Shown here: in pieces, positions 8,817 to 17,907 of the stretch
How the letters are laid out: every line of letters begins with the position of its first letter
Numbering within the stretch: position 1 is the first letter of the stretch
NCBI GenBank assembly: GCA_965213855.1
Contig: CBDCAA010000007.1
Coordinates: 1,116,001 to 1,180,000, forward strand
Direction: 5' to 3'
Origin: JBBROS01 sp965213855
GTDB taxonomy: Bacteria; Pseudomonadota; Alphaproteobacteria; Acetobacterales; Acetobacteraceae
Length of the DNA stretch: 64,000 nt
Program-made: the position numbers and the translations under genes
Notes under the pieces: model-generated
Databases searched by the model: none
What the model was told of the DNA's origin: nothing
What the model saw: only the letters and a program-made list of their open reading frames with translations

Positions 8817-9919
8817 GCGGCCGCCTGCGCCAAGTCGTATCGCGGGTAGTCCAGGTAGCCGGCCGTGCCGCCGTAGTAGAAAGTCGTGCGGTCGTAGGCG
8901 TTCAGCGTCTGGTGCTGGCGAAGCCGTTCGGGCAGGTCGGGGTTGGCGATGAAGTGCCGCCCGAAGGCCACGAGGTCCGCATCCCCCGCCGCGACGATTA
9001 CTTCCGCACCCGGGCCATCGAACCCGCCTGCCGCGATCACCGGGCCGCCGAAGATACGCCGTATCATACCGGCAGCGACCGGCGTCTGGTCGCCCGTCTC
9101 GGCGTTGCCGGTGACCCGCGGCTCGATGACATGGATGTAGGCGATGCCGCGCTCTCCAAGCGCACGGGCGACGAAGCCGAACAGCGCTTGCGGGTCGCTG
9201 TCATGCATGTCGTTGAAGCTGTTGCTGGGGCCGATACGCACACCGACCCGGTCCGCGCCCCAAACGCCAGACAACGCGTCCACGACTTCGAGCAGCAGGC
9301 GCATCCGGTTTGCGATGCTGCCGCCATAGGCATCGGTTCTGCGGTTGGAGCCGTCCTGCAGGAACTGGTCTAGCAGGTAGCCATTGGCGGCATGGACCTC
9401 CACCCCATCGAAGCCGGCCTGCTTCGCGCGCTCGCCGGCCCGCCGGTATTGCGTGACAATCCCAGGAATTTCGTCTGCCAAGATTGCCCGGGCTGGCGAG
9501 GCAGGGCCGGGGCCGCCCTTCAGTAGCGCGCCTGCACCACTCGCCATTTCCGACGGAGCGACCGGCTGGCCGTCGCCGGGTTGCAGCTCTGTGTGGGAGG
9601 CCCGCCCGACATGCCAGAGCTGGAGCACGAAACGGGCACCCTTGGAGTGGACCGCATCGACAACGGAACGCCATCCGGCCACCTGCGCGTCGTCTTCGAT
9701 TCCAGGGGAGCCATAACCGCCGTTGCCCTGCCGCGAAACGAAGGTCGCCTCGGCGATGAGCAGGCCACCCGGGGTGGCGCGCTGCTGATAATACTCGCGC
9801 ATCGCCGCACCCGGCACGTTGCCCGGCATGTCAGACCGCATGCGCGTGAGCGGTGCCAGCACGACCCTGTGCTGCAGATTGAATGCGCCGGCGCGTACCG
9901 GGGTGAATAGCGTCGCCAT
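8813..9919 (-). CDS. Old Yellow Enzyme family alkene reductase (minus operon)
   Basis: 368 residues, FMN-dependent TIM-barrel flavoprotein. The start VLAPLTRMRS and the active-site stretch HAANGYLLDQFLQDG are typical of bacterial NemA-like enzymes that reduce activated C=C bonds of enones, maleimides or nitro compounds with NAD(P)H. Length is normal. It sits between two SDR genes, a combination that suggests stepwise reduction and oxidation of an unsaturated carbonyl substrate. A second homologue is encoded divergently at 10925. Confidence 0.9.
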   Translation of the reverse strand: MATLFTPVRAGAFNLQHRVVLAPLTRMRSDMPGNVPGAAMREYYQQRATPGGLLIAEATFVSRQGNGGYGSPGIEDDAQVAGWRSVVDAVHSKGARFVLQLWHVGRASHTELQPGDGQPVAPSEMASGAGALLKGGPGPASPARAILADEIPGIVTQYRRAGERAKQAGFDGVEVHAANGYLLDQFLQDGSNRRTDAYGGSIANRMRLLLEVVDALSGVWGADRVGVRIGPSNSFNDMHDSDPQALFGFVARALGERGIAYIHVIEPRVTGNAETGDQTPVAAGMIRRIFGGPVIAAGGFDGPGAEVIVAAGDADLVAFGRHFIANPDLPERLRQHQTLNAYDRTTFYYGGTAGYLDYPRYDLAQAAA

Positions 9920-9945
9920 ATTGTCTGCTCCGATGTAGATGGAAG

Positions 9946-10701
9946 TCAGGACGCGGTCTTGCCGCCGTTGACGCGGATGATCTGTCCTGTGAGGTATGAA
10001 GCCGTGTCCGACGCGACGAACAGGATGGCAGCCGCGATTTCCTCCGGCTTGCCGCCACGCTTCATGGGCACGGCGGCGTAGAACGCGGCCTTCTTCTCAG
10101 GCGACCCGGCCAGCCGGTCGAGCATGACGGTCTCGGTCGGGCCGGGTGCAACGGCGTTGACCCGGACACCGAATGCGGCGGCCTCGAGGGCGGCGGATTT
10201 CGTCAGGCCTTCCACCGCATGCTTGCTTGCGGCGTAGAGCGACATGTTCGCCGCGCCGCGCTCGCCCATCGTCGACGACAGGTTCACGATGCTGCCGCCA
10301 CCCTGCTCCTGCATGACGCGCAGCTCGTGCTTGAGGCTGAGCAGCGTACCCAGCACGTTGGTGTCGAACATCGCGGCATAGCCAGCTTGCGTCTGGTCCA
10401 GGACCGGACCCGGCGTGCCCTCTGTGCCAGCGCTGTTGACCGCGACGTCGAGCCGGCCGAAACGGCCGATCCCCCGAGCCACCAGGCTGCTTACGTCGTC
10501 CTCGTGGCGGACATCGGCGCGGACAAACTCTGCCTCGGTGTTGAGCTCGTGCAGCTCGCCCACGAGCGCCACTCCCGCCTCGGCATTTCGCCCGGAGACG
10601 ACGAGGTTGGCGCCCTCTCTTGCAAAGGCAAGGGCCGTGGCGCGCCCGATCCCGGTCAACGCGCCGGTAATCAGCGCCGTCCTGCCTGAGAATGTAGCCA
10701 T
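9946..10701 (-). CDS. Short-chain dehydrogenase/reductase
   Basis: 251 residues, complete. The cofactor motif TGALTGIG is at residues 10-17. The structural NNAG motif appears as NSAG, and the catalytic set is Ser in NLSSTMG, then YAASKHA. The ending GQIIRVNGGK is typical of classical SDRs of the glucose-dehydrogenase-like group. It is the first gene of the minus-strand operon SDR, ene-reductase, broken SDR, DUF427. Substrate is unknown; partnership with the ene-reductases suggests alcohol/ketone interconversion. Two short minus-strand frames over it are shadows. Confidence 0.9.
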   Translation of the reverse strand: MATFSGRTALITGALTGIGRATALAFAREGANLVVSGRNAEAGVALVGELHELNTEAEFVRADVRHEDDVSSLVARGIGRFGRLDVAVNSAGTEGTPGPVLDQTQAGYAAMFDTNVLGTLLSLKHELRVMQEQGGGSIVNLSSTMGERGAANMSLYAASKHAVEGLTKSAALEAAAFGVRVNAVAPGPTETVMLDRLAGSPEKKAAFYAAVPMKRGGKPEEIAAAILFVASDTASYLTGQIIRVNGGKTAS

Positions 10702-10756
10702 GGCTAAGTGCTCTCCAATCCGCTGGACGCCAACCTGGTCGTCCGCCGGAAGGGCC

Positions 10757-10854
10757 GTGAGTGAAGTGGTGTGAAGGGCCGTAAAGCGGCGTTGCGCGAC
10801 GGAAGAGGGGCGGCTCCTACGCGACTTTACCGCGCTTTACATGCGTTCACTCAC
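10757..10854. promoter_or_regulatory. Mirrored 10-bp-spaced repeats between divergent operons
   Basis: Left half: GTGAAG at 10761 and 10771, GTAAAG at 10781, exactly 10 bp apart. Right half in opposite orientation: CTTTAC at 10825 and 10835, gTTCAC at 10845, also 10 bp apart. The outer nine bases GTGAGTGAA (10757-10765) and TTCACTCAC (10846-10854) are perfect inverted copies. Tandem one-turn spacing is the binding layout of OmpR-type winged helices, and a regulator with that domain is encoded at 3168. Each half would face one operon (start codons at 10701 minus and 10925 plus). Confidence 0.65.
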
Positions 10855-10924
10855 ACTCCGGGGCCCGTTAGGGGCATCCCGTGCCAGACGGACGCAACGT
10901 CCCGACCGAGCCACACGGGAATCC

Positions 10925-12013
10925 ATGATGTTTAAGTTATTCACCCCCACGAAGCTGGGGCGCTACACCCTGTCGCACCGGGTCGTACTTGCGCCGATGA
11001 CCCGGTTACGGACAATCCAGCCCGGCGAGATTCCGAGCCCGATGATGGCCGACTTCTACGGCCAGCGCGCTTCGCCCGGCGGCCTCGAAATCATCGAGGG
11101 TGTCAGCATCTCAATCGTAGCCCGCTCCTATCTGGGCGGCGCAAGTTTCTACCATGACGACCAGATCGCGGGCTGGAAGGCGATTGCAGACGCCATCCAC
11201 GCGAAGGGCGGCATCGTTTTCATGCAGCTTATCCATGGCGGCCGCCAGAGCCATGTCGACATGACCGGCGGCGTGGCGCCCCTGGCGCCCTCCGTCGTTC
11301 CCTTCGAGGGCGTCGCACTGACGCAGGACGGCTTCGTGCCGGTCTCGCCCCACCGCGAGATCGCCATCGAGGAGATACCGGGCCTGGTTGAGGAGTTCCG
11401 GGTCGCCGCCCGCCGCGCGCTCGACGCTGGCTTCGACGGTGTCGAACTGCACGGCGCCAATGGCTACCTCGTCGACCAGTTCATCCAGGACGGCACCAAC
11501 AGGCGGACCGATGCCTATGGCGGCCCGGTCGAGCGCCGCACCCGCTTCCTGGCGGAGACGGTCGAAGCCCTGATCTCGGTCTGGGGCGCGGACCGCGTCG
11601 GCGTTCGCATCTCGCCCTCGGGCCAGTGGGGCGGCATCTTCGACAGCGATCCCGAGGCCACGTTCAGCCACGTCGCCAAACTTCTGGACGGCTACGGCCT
11701 GGCCTATCTCCATGTGATCGAGCCTCGCATCAAGGGCGACAGCACACTCCACGAGGCGCACGAACCGGTTGCCGCCGTCTACCTGCGCCCGCACTTCTCG
11801 GGTCCGATCATTGCGGCAGGCGGCTTCGACCGGGCGGGCGCCCAGGCCATCGTCGAGAGCGGCACAGCCGACTTGGTCGCCTTCGGGCGTCTTTTCACGT
11901 CCAACCCGGACCTCCCGGACAGGTTGCGCCGCGACGTGCCGTTGGCACCGTATCGTCGGGAGGCGTTCTGGGGCGGCGACGAGCACGGCTACACCGATTT
12001 CCCCGCCTATTAG
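10925..12013 (+). CDS. Old Yellow Enzyme family alkene reductase (plus operon)
   Basis: Start taken at ATG 10925 (or 10928), which matches the family start FKLFTPTKLG and is preceded by a GGGA at about 10917; the frame is open upstream to 10841 but those codons lie in the control region. About 362 residues. Active-site region HGANGYLVDQFIQDG and VLAPMTRLRT are typical of FMN-dependent ene-reductases. It is clearly a paralogue of the product of 8813-9919 but divergent enough to suggest a different substrate. Followed by the MDR gene after 56 bases. Confidence 0.9.
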   Translation: MMFKLFTPTKLGRYTLSHRVVLAPMTRLRTIQPGEIPSPMMADFYGQRASPGGLEIIEGVSISIVARSYLGGASFYHDDQIAGWKAIADAIHAKGGIVFMQLIHGGRQSHVDMTGGVAPLAPSVVPFEGVALTQDGFVPVSPHREIAIEEIPGLVEEFRVAARRALDAGFDGVELHGANGYLVDQFIQDGTNRRTDAYGGPVERRTRFLAETVEALISVWGADRVGVRISPSGQWGGIFDSDPEATFSHVAKLLDGYGLAYLHVIEPRIKGDSTLHEAHEPVAAVYLRPHFSGPIIAAGGFDRAGAQAIVESGTADLVAFGRLFTSNPDLPDRLRRDVPLAPYRREAFWGGDEHGYTDFPAY

Positions 12014-12069
12014 GAAGCCGCCGCCTGACCTGGCGCGGCGACATCATCTATTCCGAGAGGATCCAAGCC

Positions 12070-13062
12070 ATGTCACGACTGATTACGTTCGCCAAAGCCG
12101 GTGGACCCGAGATGCTCGGCTACACCGAGATGGAGACCCCACAGCCACGGGCTGGCGAGGTCCGCATCAAGGTCAAGGCAATCGGCCTCAACCGAGCCGA
12201 GTCGATGTGGCGCCTGGACGACTACATCGAACCGGTCGCACGGTTTCCGGCCATGCTCGGCTACGAAGCCGCAGGAATTATCGACGTGCTGGGCGAAGAC
12301 GTAACGGAGTTTGCTGTCGGGGAGGCGGTCAATGTCATCCCCTCCTTCTCGATGAACGATTACGGAACCTACGGCGAGACGGTCCTGGTCCCGCGCCATG
12401 CGGTGGTCAAGCAGCCTGCTGGCCTCTCCTTCACGCAGGCAGCCTCGATCTGGATGATGTTCGTCACGGCGTATGGCGCGCTCGTCCAGGACGCACAGGT
12501 GACGAAGGGTGACTTCGTGCTGATCCCCGGCGCATCGAGCAGCGTCGGCTTGGCAGCCATCCAGATCGCCAACTACGCCGGGGCCACGCCGATCGCGCTG
12601 ACCCGCACCTCGGAGAAGGGGCTGCTTCTCCGCCACGCGGGCGCCCCGCACGTGATTGCCACGGCGGAGGTGGATGTCGTGAAGGAGGTGATGCGCATCA
12701 CCGAGGGCAAGGGCGCCCGTGTCGCCTTTGATCCAGTCGGCGGCGAGACACTGTCCAAGCTCATCGCGGCGCTCTCCTTCCAGGGGACCGTCTACCTGTA
12801 CGGCGCGCTGGCCGACACGCCGACGACGCTGCCGGTGCTTGCCATGATTGCAAAGATGCCGGTCATCAAGGGATACAATATCTGGCTCACCAGCGGCGAC
12901 GAGGCCCGGCGCAAGTCCGCTATTGCCTACGTCACCAAAGGTCTCGAGTCCGGTGTGCTCAGGCCTGTTATCGACCGGACCTTCACGTTCGACCAAATGG
13001 TCGGAGCCCATCGCTACCTTGAGCAGAATGGTCAGTTCGGGAAAATCGTCGTCACTGTCTAA
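12070..13062 (+). CDS. Zinc-independent MDR, quinone oxidoreductase-type
   Basis: 330 residues from ATG 12070, with GAGAGG nine bases upstream. GroES-like domain (residues 25-115) followed by a Rossmann domain with IPGASSSVGLAAIQIA and a late LRPVIDRTF. The cysteine ligands of zinc alcohol dehydrogenases are absent, as in quinone oxidoreductases and enoyl reductases. NADPH-linked reduction of a quinone or enone is likely. It is the second gene of the plus-strand operon and is followed at once by a strong hairpin. The frame is open upstream to 11626 but that is inside the ene-reductase gene. Confidence 0.88.
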   Translation: MSRLITFAKAGGPEMLGYTEMETPQPRAGEVRIKVKAIGLNRAESMWRLDDYIEPVARFPAMLGYEAAGIIDVLGEDVTEFAVGEAVNVIPSFSMNDYGTYGETVLVPRHAVVKQPAGLSFTQAASIWMMFVTAYGALVQDAQVTKGDFVLIPGASSSVGLAAIQIANYAGATPIALTRTSEKGLLLRHAGAPHVIATAEVDVVKEVMRITEGKGARVAFDPVGGETLSKLIAALSFQGTVYLYGALADTPTTLPVLAMIAKMPVIKGYNIWLTSGDEARRKSAIAYVTKGLESGVLRPVIDRTFTFDQMVGAHRYLEQNGQFGKIVVTV

Positions 13063-13073
13063 TTGCCCCGTGT

Positions 13074-13103
13074 CGGATGCAGCCGTTAGAGGCGCTGCAT
13101 CCG
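13074..13103 (+). terminator. Perfect 10-bp hairpin after the MDR gene
   Basis: CGGATGCAGC and GCTGCATCCG form a perfect stem with a 10-base loop, starting 12 bases after the MDR stop. No T tract follows, so it may act with Rho or as an mRNA 3' stabiliser, but its position fits the end of the operon. Confidence 0.6.
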
Positions 13104-13123
13104 GCTCACGAAGTGCGGGCTTC

Positions 13124-13573
13124 CTAGAGTGACCGTCGGGTTCTGGAACCGGCGCCCGCGCGTCGCGACGTCCGCTTCTTCGAGTTTGGCTTTTCACATT
13201 CGATTGTGCGCTTCCGGCCTAGATCAGTCTGAATTTTCCAGTCCCATATTGTCAGAGCCGCCATTTCGCGACTTAGGAGACGTGTCGTGGAGCGCACATC
13301 GTCAGGAAGTCCGCCGTCAACCGATCGGTAAAACCTGACGTCGTGCACGTTCCGCACCTCGACGCGCTTATGGTCGCCCATCACCTGCCACCACTCCATC
13401 GGCGTGCCCCGGGACTGGTGGGTTCCGACCACCACAGTCGCCAGCGCACCGGACGCGAACCCAAAGCCGATGTGGAGCAGGAGCTTGCCGGGCTCCATCT
13501 CAAAGCGCCTGGTGGTCACGTCCCGCACCGGCTCGATCCTGCGCCCGCCTGCGGCGATGCGGCACGCCGCCAC
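13124..13573 (-). CDS. Hypothetical protein, uncertain
   Basis: An open frame of up to 149 codons. The stretch from MEPGKLLLHIGFGF has one short hydrophobic segment, and the C-terminus is strongly basic. I recognise no family. Its 5' end runs into the IS66 relic at about 13540, so the gene, if real, begins inside the frame (ATG for MEPGK near 13498) or has been fused to IS sequence. Codon use is not clearly coding. Confidence 0.3.
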   Translation of the reverse strand: MAACRIAAGGRRIEPVRDVTTRRFEMEPGKLLLHIGFGFASGALATVVVGTHQSRGTPMEWWQVMGDHKRVEVRNVHDVRFYRSVDGGLPDDVRSTTRLLSREMAALTIWDWKIQTDLGRKRTIECEKPNSKKRTSRRAGAGSRTRRSL

Positions 13574-13829
13574 CGGTAGATCAGGCTGGAGCAGATGCCA
13601 TGCCGCCGAGCTACGTCCTGCACCCGACCACCAGGCTGGCCCGCCTGCTCCACAACCATCGCTCGGAACGCAGCATCGTGCTCGCGACGCCTCTCGCCCA
13701 CGATCTCGATCCGCTGCATCGGAGCAGCCACTGTGGCTGCCACACTGGCAGCCTCATCCTCGGTATCCATGCCTCGCAGCAGAACGACCAGAAGCTAGCC
13801 ACACAAGGCGGCCACGGCCGGACGCTTAC
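13540..13829 (-). pseudogene. IS66 relic: tnpA 5' part and element end
   Basis: The frame MQRIEIVGERRREHD through ICSSLIYRWRRAASPQ (13770 downward) matches the tnpA of the intact IS66 at 43565-46083 almost residue for residue, then diverges into unrelated sequence near 13540. The outer side keeps the IS66 terminus, ending GGCCGGACGCTTAC at 13829, where it meets IS91-relic DNA directly. The rest of tnpA and all of tnpB and tnpC are missing. Confidence 0.8.
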
Positions 13830-14219
13830 GGCGGATCAGCTTGCGGGCGAGGTCTGGGCGGTCGCGGTGTTGTTGAAGAAGAAGCGCAACGCTGCCACAA
13901 TGCTGTTCATCGCTGGCGGGCGCTTAGACTGCTGGATCTGGGCGGGGGTTCCAGGAAAGCGGCAAAGCCCGCGACAATTCGGACGTAGTCGTTGCGGGTC
14001 TTGGCGGTGAACCCGCGCACGGTTACGTCCGCGATGAAGCGTTCACGCAGGTTGCTGGCGGATTAGCGGGAGGGAGGTGGGTCACGGAGAGCTCCTCTGG
14101 TTGGGAAGCTCTCAGCGTCGGGCCGGGCTTGGGCCTGCTCAATTCATGCGCGTCTCTCGGCGTCGCCCACCGTCAGTGCCAGCAGGCTAGTCCCGCAATA
14201 GCGGGTTCGTTCATCGGCC
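13830..14219 (-). pseudogene. IS91-type integrase relic with element end
   Basis: Diverged copy of 2515-2952: the recombinase 5' half, its leader, and the element end with the CCCGC/GCGGG hairpin. Internal deletions and frame changes are visible (for example after the codons for the DIRRFQIQ region). The 3' half of the gene and the transposase are absent. It abuts the IS66 end at 13829/13830, consistent with an IS66 insertion into this older IS91 copy followed by loss of the far side. Confidence 0.8.
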
Positions 14220-14719
14220 GTCCAAAGGCGTGCATTAATGGTCGTGCCTCGACACCGGAAGGCAGGCAAGGCAGGAAGCGTCGGGTTTCGGCCCCGTCTG
14301 TCCCCGCTCTTCCAATACAGTAACGCGGACGGTCGCTCGATAGCCCGCGGGTCGCTGGACGAGAGACAGCCATCGCCGGCTTCGCAGGATCCGTGCTCCG
14401 AGGCGAGCCTCATCCGGCGTGGGGCCTCACCTACGAGACCGCTTCCCCACAGCGCGACCCGGATCCGGCAGGGGTCCTGCGTAGGGCGCCTGTCACCATC
14501 CAGTCCTGACTTCGAGGCCAGCTTGCCCTCGCTCCCGGTCGCGGAGGCGCTGGTATCGCGGGGTGCGCGCCACTGGCTCGATGCCTCGCCACAGGTGCGG
14601 TCGATCATCCGCAGGCGCCGCAACGCCGGGCACGCCGAGCAAAGCGACTGAGCGCCGGAGGTGGATGCAGTCCCGACCCTGCAGGAACGTCGCCGACATT
14701 CCTGTAGCGAGGTTTGCGA
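14220..14719. other. No gene seen
   Basis: About 500 bases between the IS91 relic and the GST relic. Open frames on both strands lack any recognisable family or consistent coding pattern. Confidence 0.4.
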
Positions 14720-14875
14720 CAGCTCGCCTCGCCACGGCTGGACGGTCATGTCGGCGATCGTGTATTTGCCACCGGCCAGAGACGCAGTCTGCGGCAAGCG
14801 GCGGTCCAACACCTCGAACTGCCGCTTCCCACTATCGCGCACCGGTCGGCGGCGTAGTCGAAATTGGTGGGCGTA
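14720..14875 (-). pseudogene. Glutathione S-transferase C-terminal relic (YghU-like)
   Basis: Reads KRQFEVLDRRLPQ, SLAGGKYTIADMTV, then PWRGEL. This matches the GST C-terminal domain signature LDRRLAE-LAGD-YTIADMA-WPW of YghU-type enzymes. Just upstream another frame reads NFDYAADR, the helix expected directly before it, so a frameshift lies near 14845. Only about 50 codons of the gene remain. Confidence 0.6.
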
Positions 14876-15391
14876 GGCAGGGGAATGACCGAAGCCGCCA
14901 CTTCGTCGACTCCTCCCGAACGGACGCGAACACGCTGTCGCAGGCCGCCCTCACCGCCGCCGCATACTCCCTCATGCCACTCTTCGCCTGAAATCCGCCG
15001 ACGACCAGTTGGATGATGGCCATCACGACGCCGATCGGGAAACCCCAGACGAGCGACCACCATGAACGGCCGACCAGAACGAACAGGCCGCAGACGGTGA
15101 CGACGTAGAGCCACATGATCGCCTGCCCAGGAGCGCCGCCGGCGCTTCCGCCGAACGCCATCACGAACCCGGTGAAAGGGTCGTAGCACCCGGAAGGCGG
15201 GTAGACGTCCACCTGCGTCCACCGGCTCGTGTCGTGGTTGATGATGGCCGCCCATTGGCTGCGGCCGTCGTCGACGCCGGTCGAGACGACGGCATGAACG
15301 CCTCGGCGTTCCGGCTTCCGCGATCCGAGACCTGGTGGTGGAGCTGGCGTCGTCGGACGGCATCCACGGCGACCCCGGGCCGGATTGGCTT
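14832..15391 (-). pseudogene. Membrane protein fragment, cut by IS21
   Basis: The frame contains two clear hydrophobic segments (IMWLYVVTVCGLFVLVG and LVWGFPIGVVMAIIQLVVGG) followed by a short charged tail, the shape of a small two-helix inner-membrane protein. Upstream it runs across the left end of the IS21 copy at 15392, so its natural N-terminus is lost or obscured; downstream it runs into the GST relic in another frame. I do not recognise the family. Confidence 0.4.
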
Positions 15392-15484
15392 TGCTATCGA
15401 ACTTTGGCCCAGAGTGCTGACGGATTTTGGCCCAGCGTCCGTCCCTCAACCTAGGGTTTGCCCGGTTCTGCCGGGAGGCTCGGA

Positions 15485-17027
15485 GTGGATTGGAAAGCCA
15501 AAGTGGAATTGTTCGAGCAGCTCCGTCAGGAGCATGAGTTTGGGGTTGGCACGATCTCCGGTGTCGCGGCGAAGTTCGGCGTGCATCGTCGGATGGTGCG
15601 GCAGGCGATTGCGGGTGCGCTGCCGCCAGAGCATCGCTACCCGACACGGATCAAACCCAAGCTGGATGGGGGTCGCGGCCTTCATCGACCAGGTGCTGGA
15701 CGAGGACCGGCGAGCCCCGCGCAAGCAGCGGCATACAGCGCGGCGGATCTATCGTCGGATCCTGACGGAGTTCCCAGGTGCTGGGATCGCTGAGTCGACG
15801 GTGCGCAACCATGTCCGGGACCGCAAGCGGGCAATGGGCCTGATCCAGCGCGAGACGTTCGTGCCGCAAAGCTACGTATTGGGCCACGAGGCCCAGGTGG
15901 ACTGGTATGAGGCCTGGGCCGATGTGGGCGGCGAGCGGACCCGCGTGCAGGTATTCGCGATGCGGTCGATGGCCAGCGGGGCAGCGTTTCACCGCGGCTA
16001 CCTGCACGCGACACAGCAGGCGTTCTTGGAGGCACACGAGCACGCGTTTGCCTATTTCGGCGGGGTGTTCCGGCTGCTGCGCTACGACAACCTGGCCAGC
16101 GCCGTGCGCAAGATCCTGCGGGGCCACCGGCGGGAGGAGACCGTCCGGTTCGTGGCGTTCCGCTCGCATTGGCGGTTCACGGCAGAGTTCTGCACCCCTG
16201 GCGAGGGTCATGAGAAAGGCGGCGTGGAGGGCGAGGGCGGCTACTTCCGCCGCAACCATCTCGTCCCAGTCCCCGGTGTCGCCGACCTCGACGCGCTGAA
16301 CGCCTTTCTGCTGACCGGATGCCGCGCGGACGAGGCGCGTATCCTGGACGGGCGCACGGAGCCGGTGGGGGCGGCGATGGTGGCCGAGCGCGATCATCTG
16401 TCGGCCCGCGTGCCGGAGGGGTTCGACCTGGCGGACGTGACGTTTCCGCTGGTGGACAAGCAGGGCTGCGCGATGGTCAAGACCAACGCCTACTCGGTGC
16501 CGGTCCGCGCGGGCAGCCGGGTGGAAGCGCGCGCCTACCCGCTGCACATCGAGCTCTGGCACGCTGGCCGCCGGGTCGCCCGCCACGAGCGTTGCCACAG
16601 CCGTCGCCAGCTTGTGCTGGATCTCGAGCATTACCTGGACGTGCTGAGCCACAAGCCAGGCGCGTTTGCCGGGTCCAAGCCTCTGGCGCAGTGGCGTGCG
16701 GCCGGTCGCTGGCCACCCTGTTACGACGAGCTCTGGGCACGGTTGCTGACCCGGCACGGCAAGCAGAACGGCACCCGCGCCATGGTGGCGGTGGTGGCGT
16801 TGGGGCGGGAGTTCGGTCATGACGCCCTGCGCATCGCGATCACCACGGCGGTGTCGCTCGGCGCCTGCGACGTAGCGGCCGTGCGGTATCTGCTGACGGT
16901 GGCGGCGCTGCGCAAAGGCCCATCCCCGGCCATCGATGTTGGCGAGCTGGCGCGTTACGACCGGCCGATGCCGACGATGGCCGAGTATGACGTGCTGCTG
17001 TCCGCCCCCTGCGCAGGCACCGCATGA
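15485..17027 (+). pseudogene. istA: IS21 transposase IstA, one-base frameshift
   Basis: Begins at GTG 15485 (GGGAGG upstream) with WKAKVELFEQLRQEH and a helix-turn-helix. It leaves frame at a run of five G at 15668-15672; removing one G joins KPKLDG to VAAFIDQVLDEDR and restores the family reading. The second frame holds the DDE core (HEAQVDWYEAW, LLRYDNLASAV, GHEKGGVEG) and the C-terminal domain. The last codon overlaps istB by four bases. As read it needs a frameshift or contains an error; I know of no programmed frameshift in istA. Confidence 0.85.
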
Positions 17028-17788
17028 TGGCCGATCTCCAGGACCAGGCCATCCGGCAGCACTGCAAGGCGCTGCGCATGCCGACGATCGGTGGCCAGTT
17101 CGCCCGCCTGGCGGATGCCGCCATCCGCGAGGGGCAGACCCATATCGGCTACCTCGAGGCGCTGCTGGCGGCCGAGATGGAGGAGCGCGAGAGCCGGGCG
17201 ATTGCGCGTCTGCTGCACGAGGCGCGGCTGCCGCGGATGAAGACGCTGGACGAGTTCGAGTTCGACCGCTCCGGGGTGGCCGCCACCCAGCTCCGGACGC
17301 TGGCCGAGGGCGATTACGTCACCCGTGCCGAGCCGATCCTGCTGGTCGGTGAGGCTGGCACCGGCAAAAGCCACCTCGCCACGGGGCTATGCGTCGCCGC
17401 CTGCCGCCAGCGGCGCCGGGTCCGGTTCACGACCGCAACCGGGTTGATCAACGAGTTGGCGGAGGCGGCGCACGCCAACCAGCTCAGCCGGGCGCTCGGG
17501 CGATGGGAGCGGCTGGACCTGATCTGCATCGACGAGCTGGGTTACGTGCCGCTTGCCGAGACGGCCTGCGAGTTGATGTTCCAGGTCATCGCCGACCGGG
17601 CGGAGAAGGCGGCGGTGATCGTGACGACCAACCTGCCGTTCTCCGAATGGTCGCAGGTGATCCCCAACCCGCGACTGTGCAAGGCGCTGATCGACCGCCT
17701 GACGGACCGTGCGCACATCATCACCACAGGCACAGACTCCTACCGGTTCCGCCGCACCACCGCTCAGCGCAAGGCGGGCAAACAATGA
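17024..17788 (+). CDS. istB: IS21 helper ATPase IstB
   Basis: 254 residues, AAA+ DnaC-like ATPase. Walker A is GEAGTGKS and Walker B is LDLICIDELG; the late TDSYRFRRT segment is typical. It overlaps istA by ATGA. IstB remodels target DNA and delivers it to the IstA transposase. The gene is intact although its partner is broken. Confidence 0.9.
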   Translation: MMADLQDQAIRQHCKALRMPTIGGQFARLADAAIREGQTHIGYLEALLAAEMEERESRAIARLLHEARLPRMKTLDEFEFDRSGVAATQLRTLAEGDYVTRAEPILLVGEAGTGKSHLATGLCVAACRQRRRVRFTTATGLINELAEAAHANQLSRALGRWERLDLICIDELGYVPLAETACELMFQVIADRAEKAAVIVTTNLPFSEWSQVIPNPRLCKALIDRLTDRAHIITTGTDSYRFRRTTAQRKAGKQ

Positions 17789-17907
17789 CGGGAGGCACAC
17801 AAGCAAGAGGCTAACGGGAGGTCCGGGCCCACGGCCTGCGCCACGCGATCATCGACCGGAAGCTGGGCCAGAATTCATCAGCACTGCTGGGCCAAAGTCC
17901 ATTGTCA

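Larger units (their letters stand above)
15392..17907 (+). mobile_element. IS21 family element, copy 1 (istA frameshifted)
   Basis: Ends are related inverted repeats: left TGCTATCGA-ACTTTGGCCC at 15392, right (reverse strand) TGACAATGG-ACTTTGGCCC ending at 17907. A second internal repeat (TTTTGGCCCAGC / TTCTGGCCCAGC) lies about 20 bases further in on both sides, the multiple-terminal-repeat pattern of IS21. No matching target duplication is seen in the flanks (ggctt and tagcc), suggesting a later rearrangement at one side. Confidence 0.8.

Noticed and set aside
14144..14842. Minus-strand frame of 232 codons as one gene
   Set aside because: Only its first ~40 codons (GST relic) are protein-like; the rest crosses into the IS91 relic.
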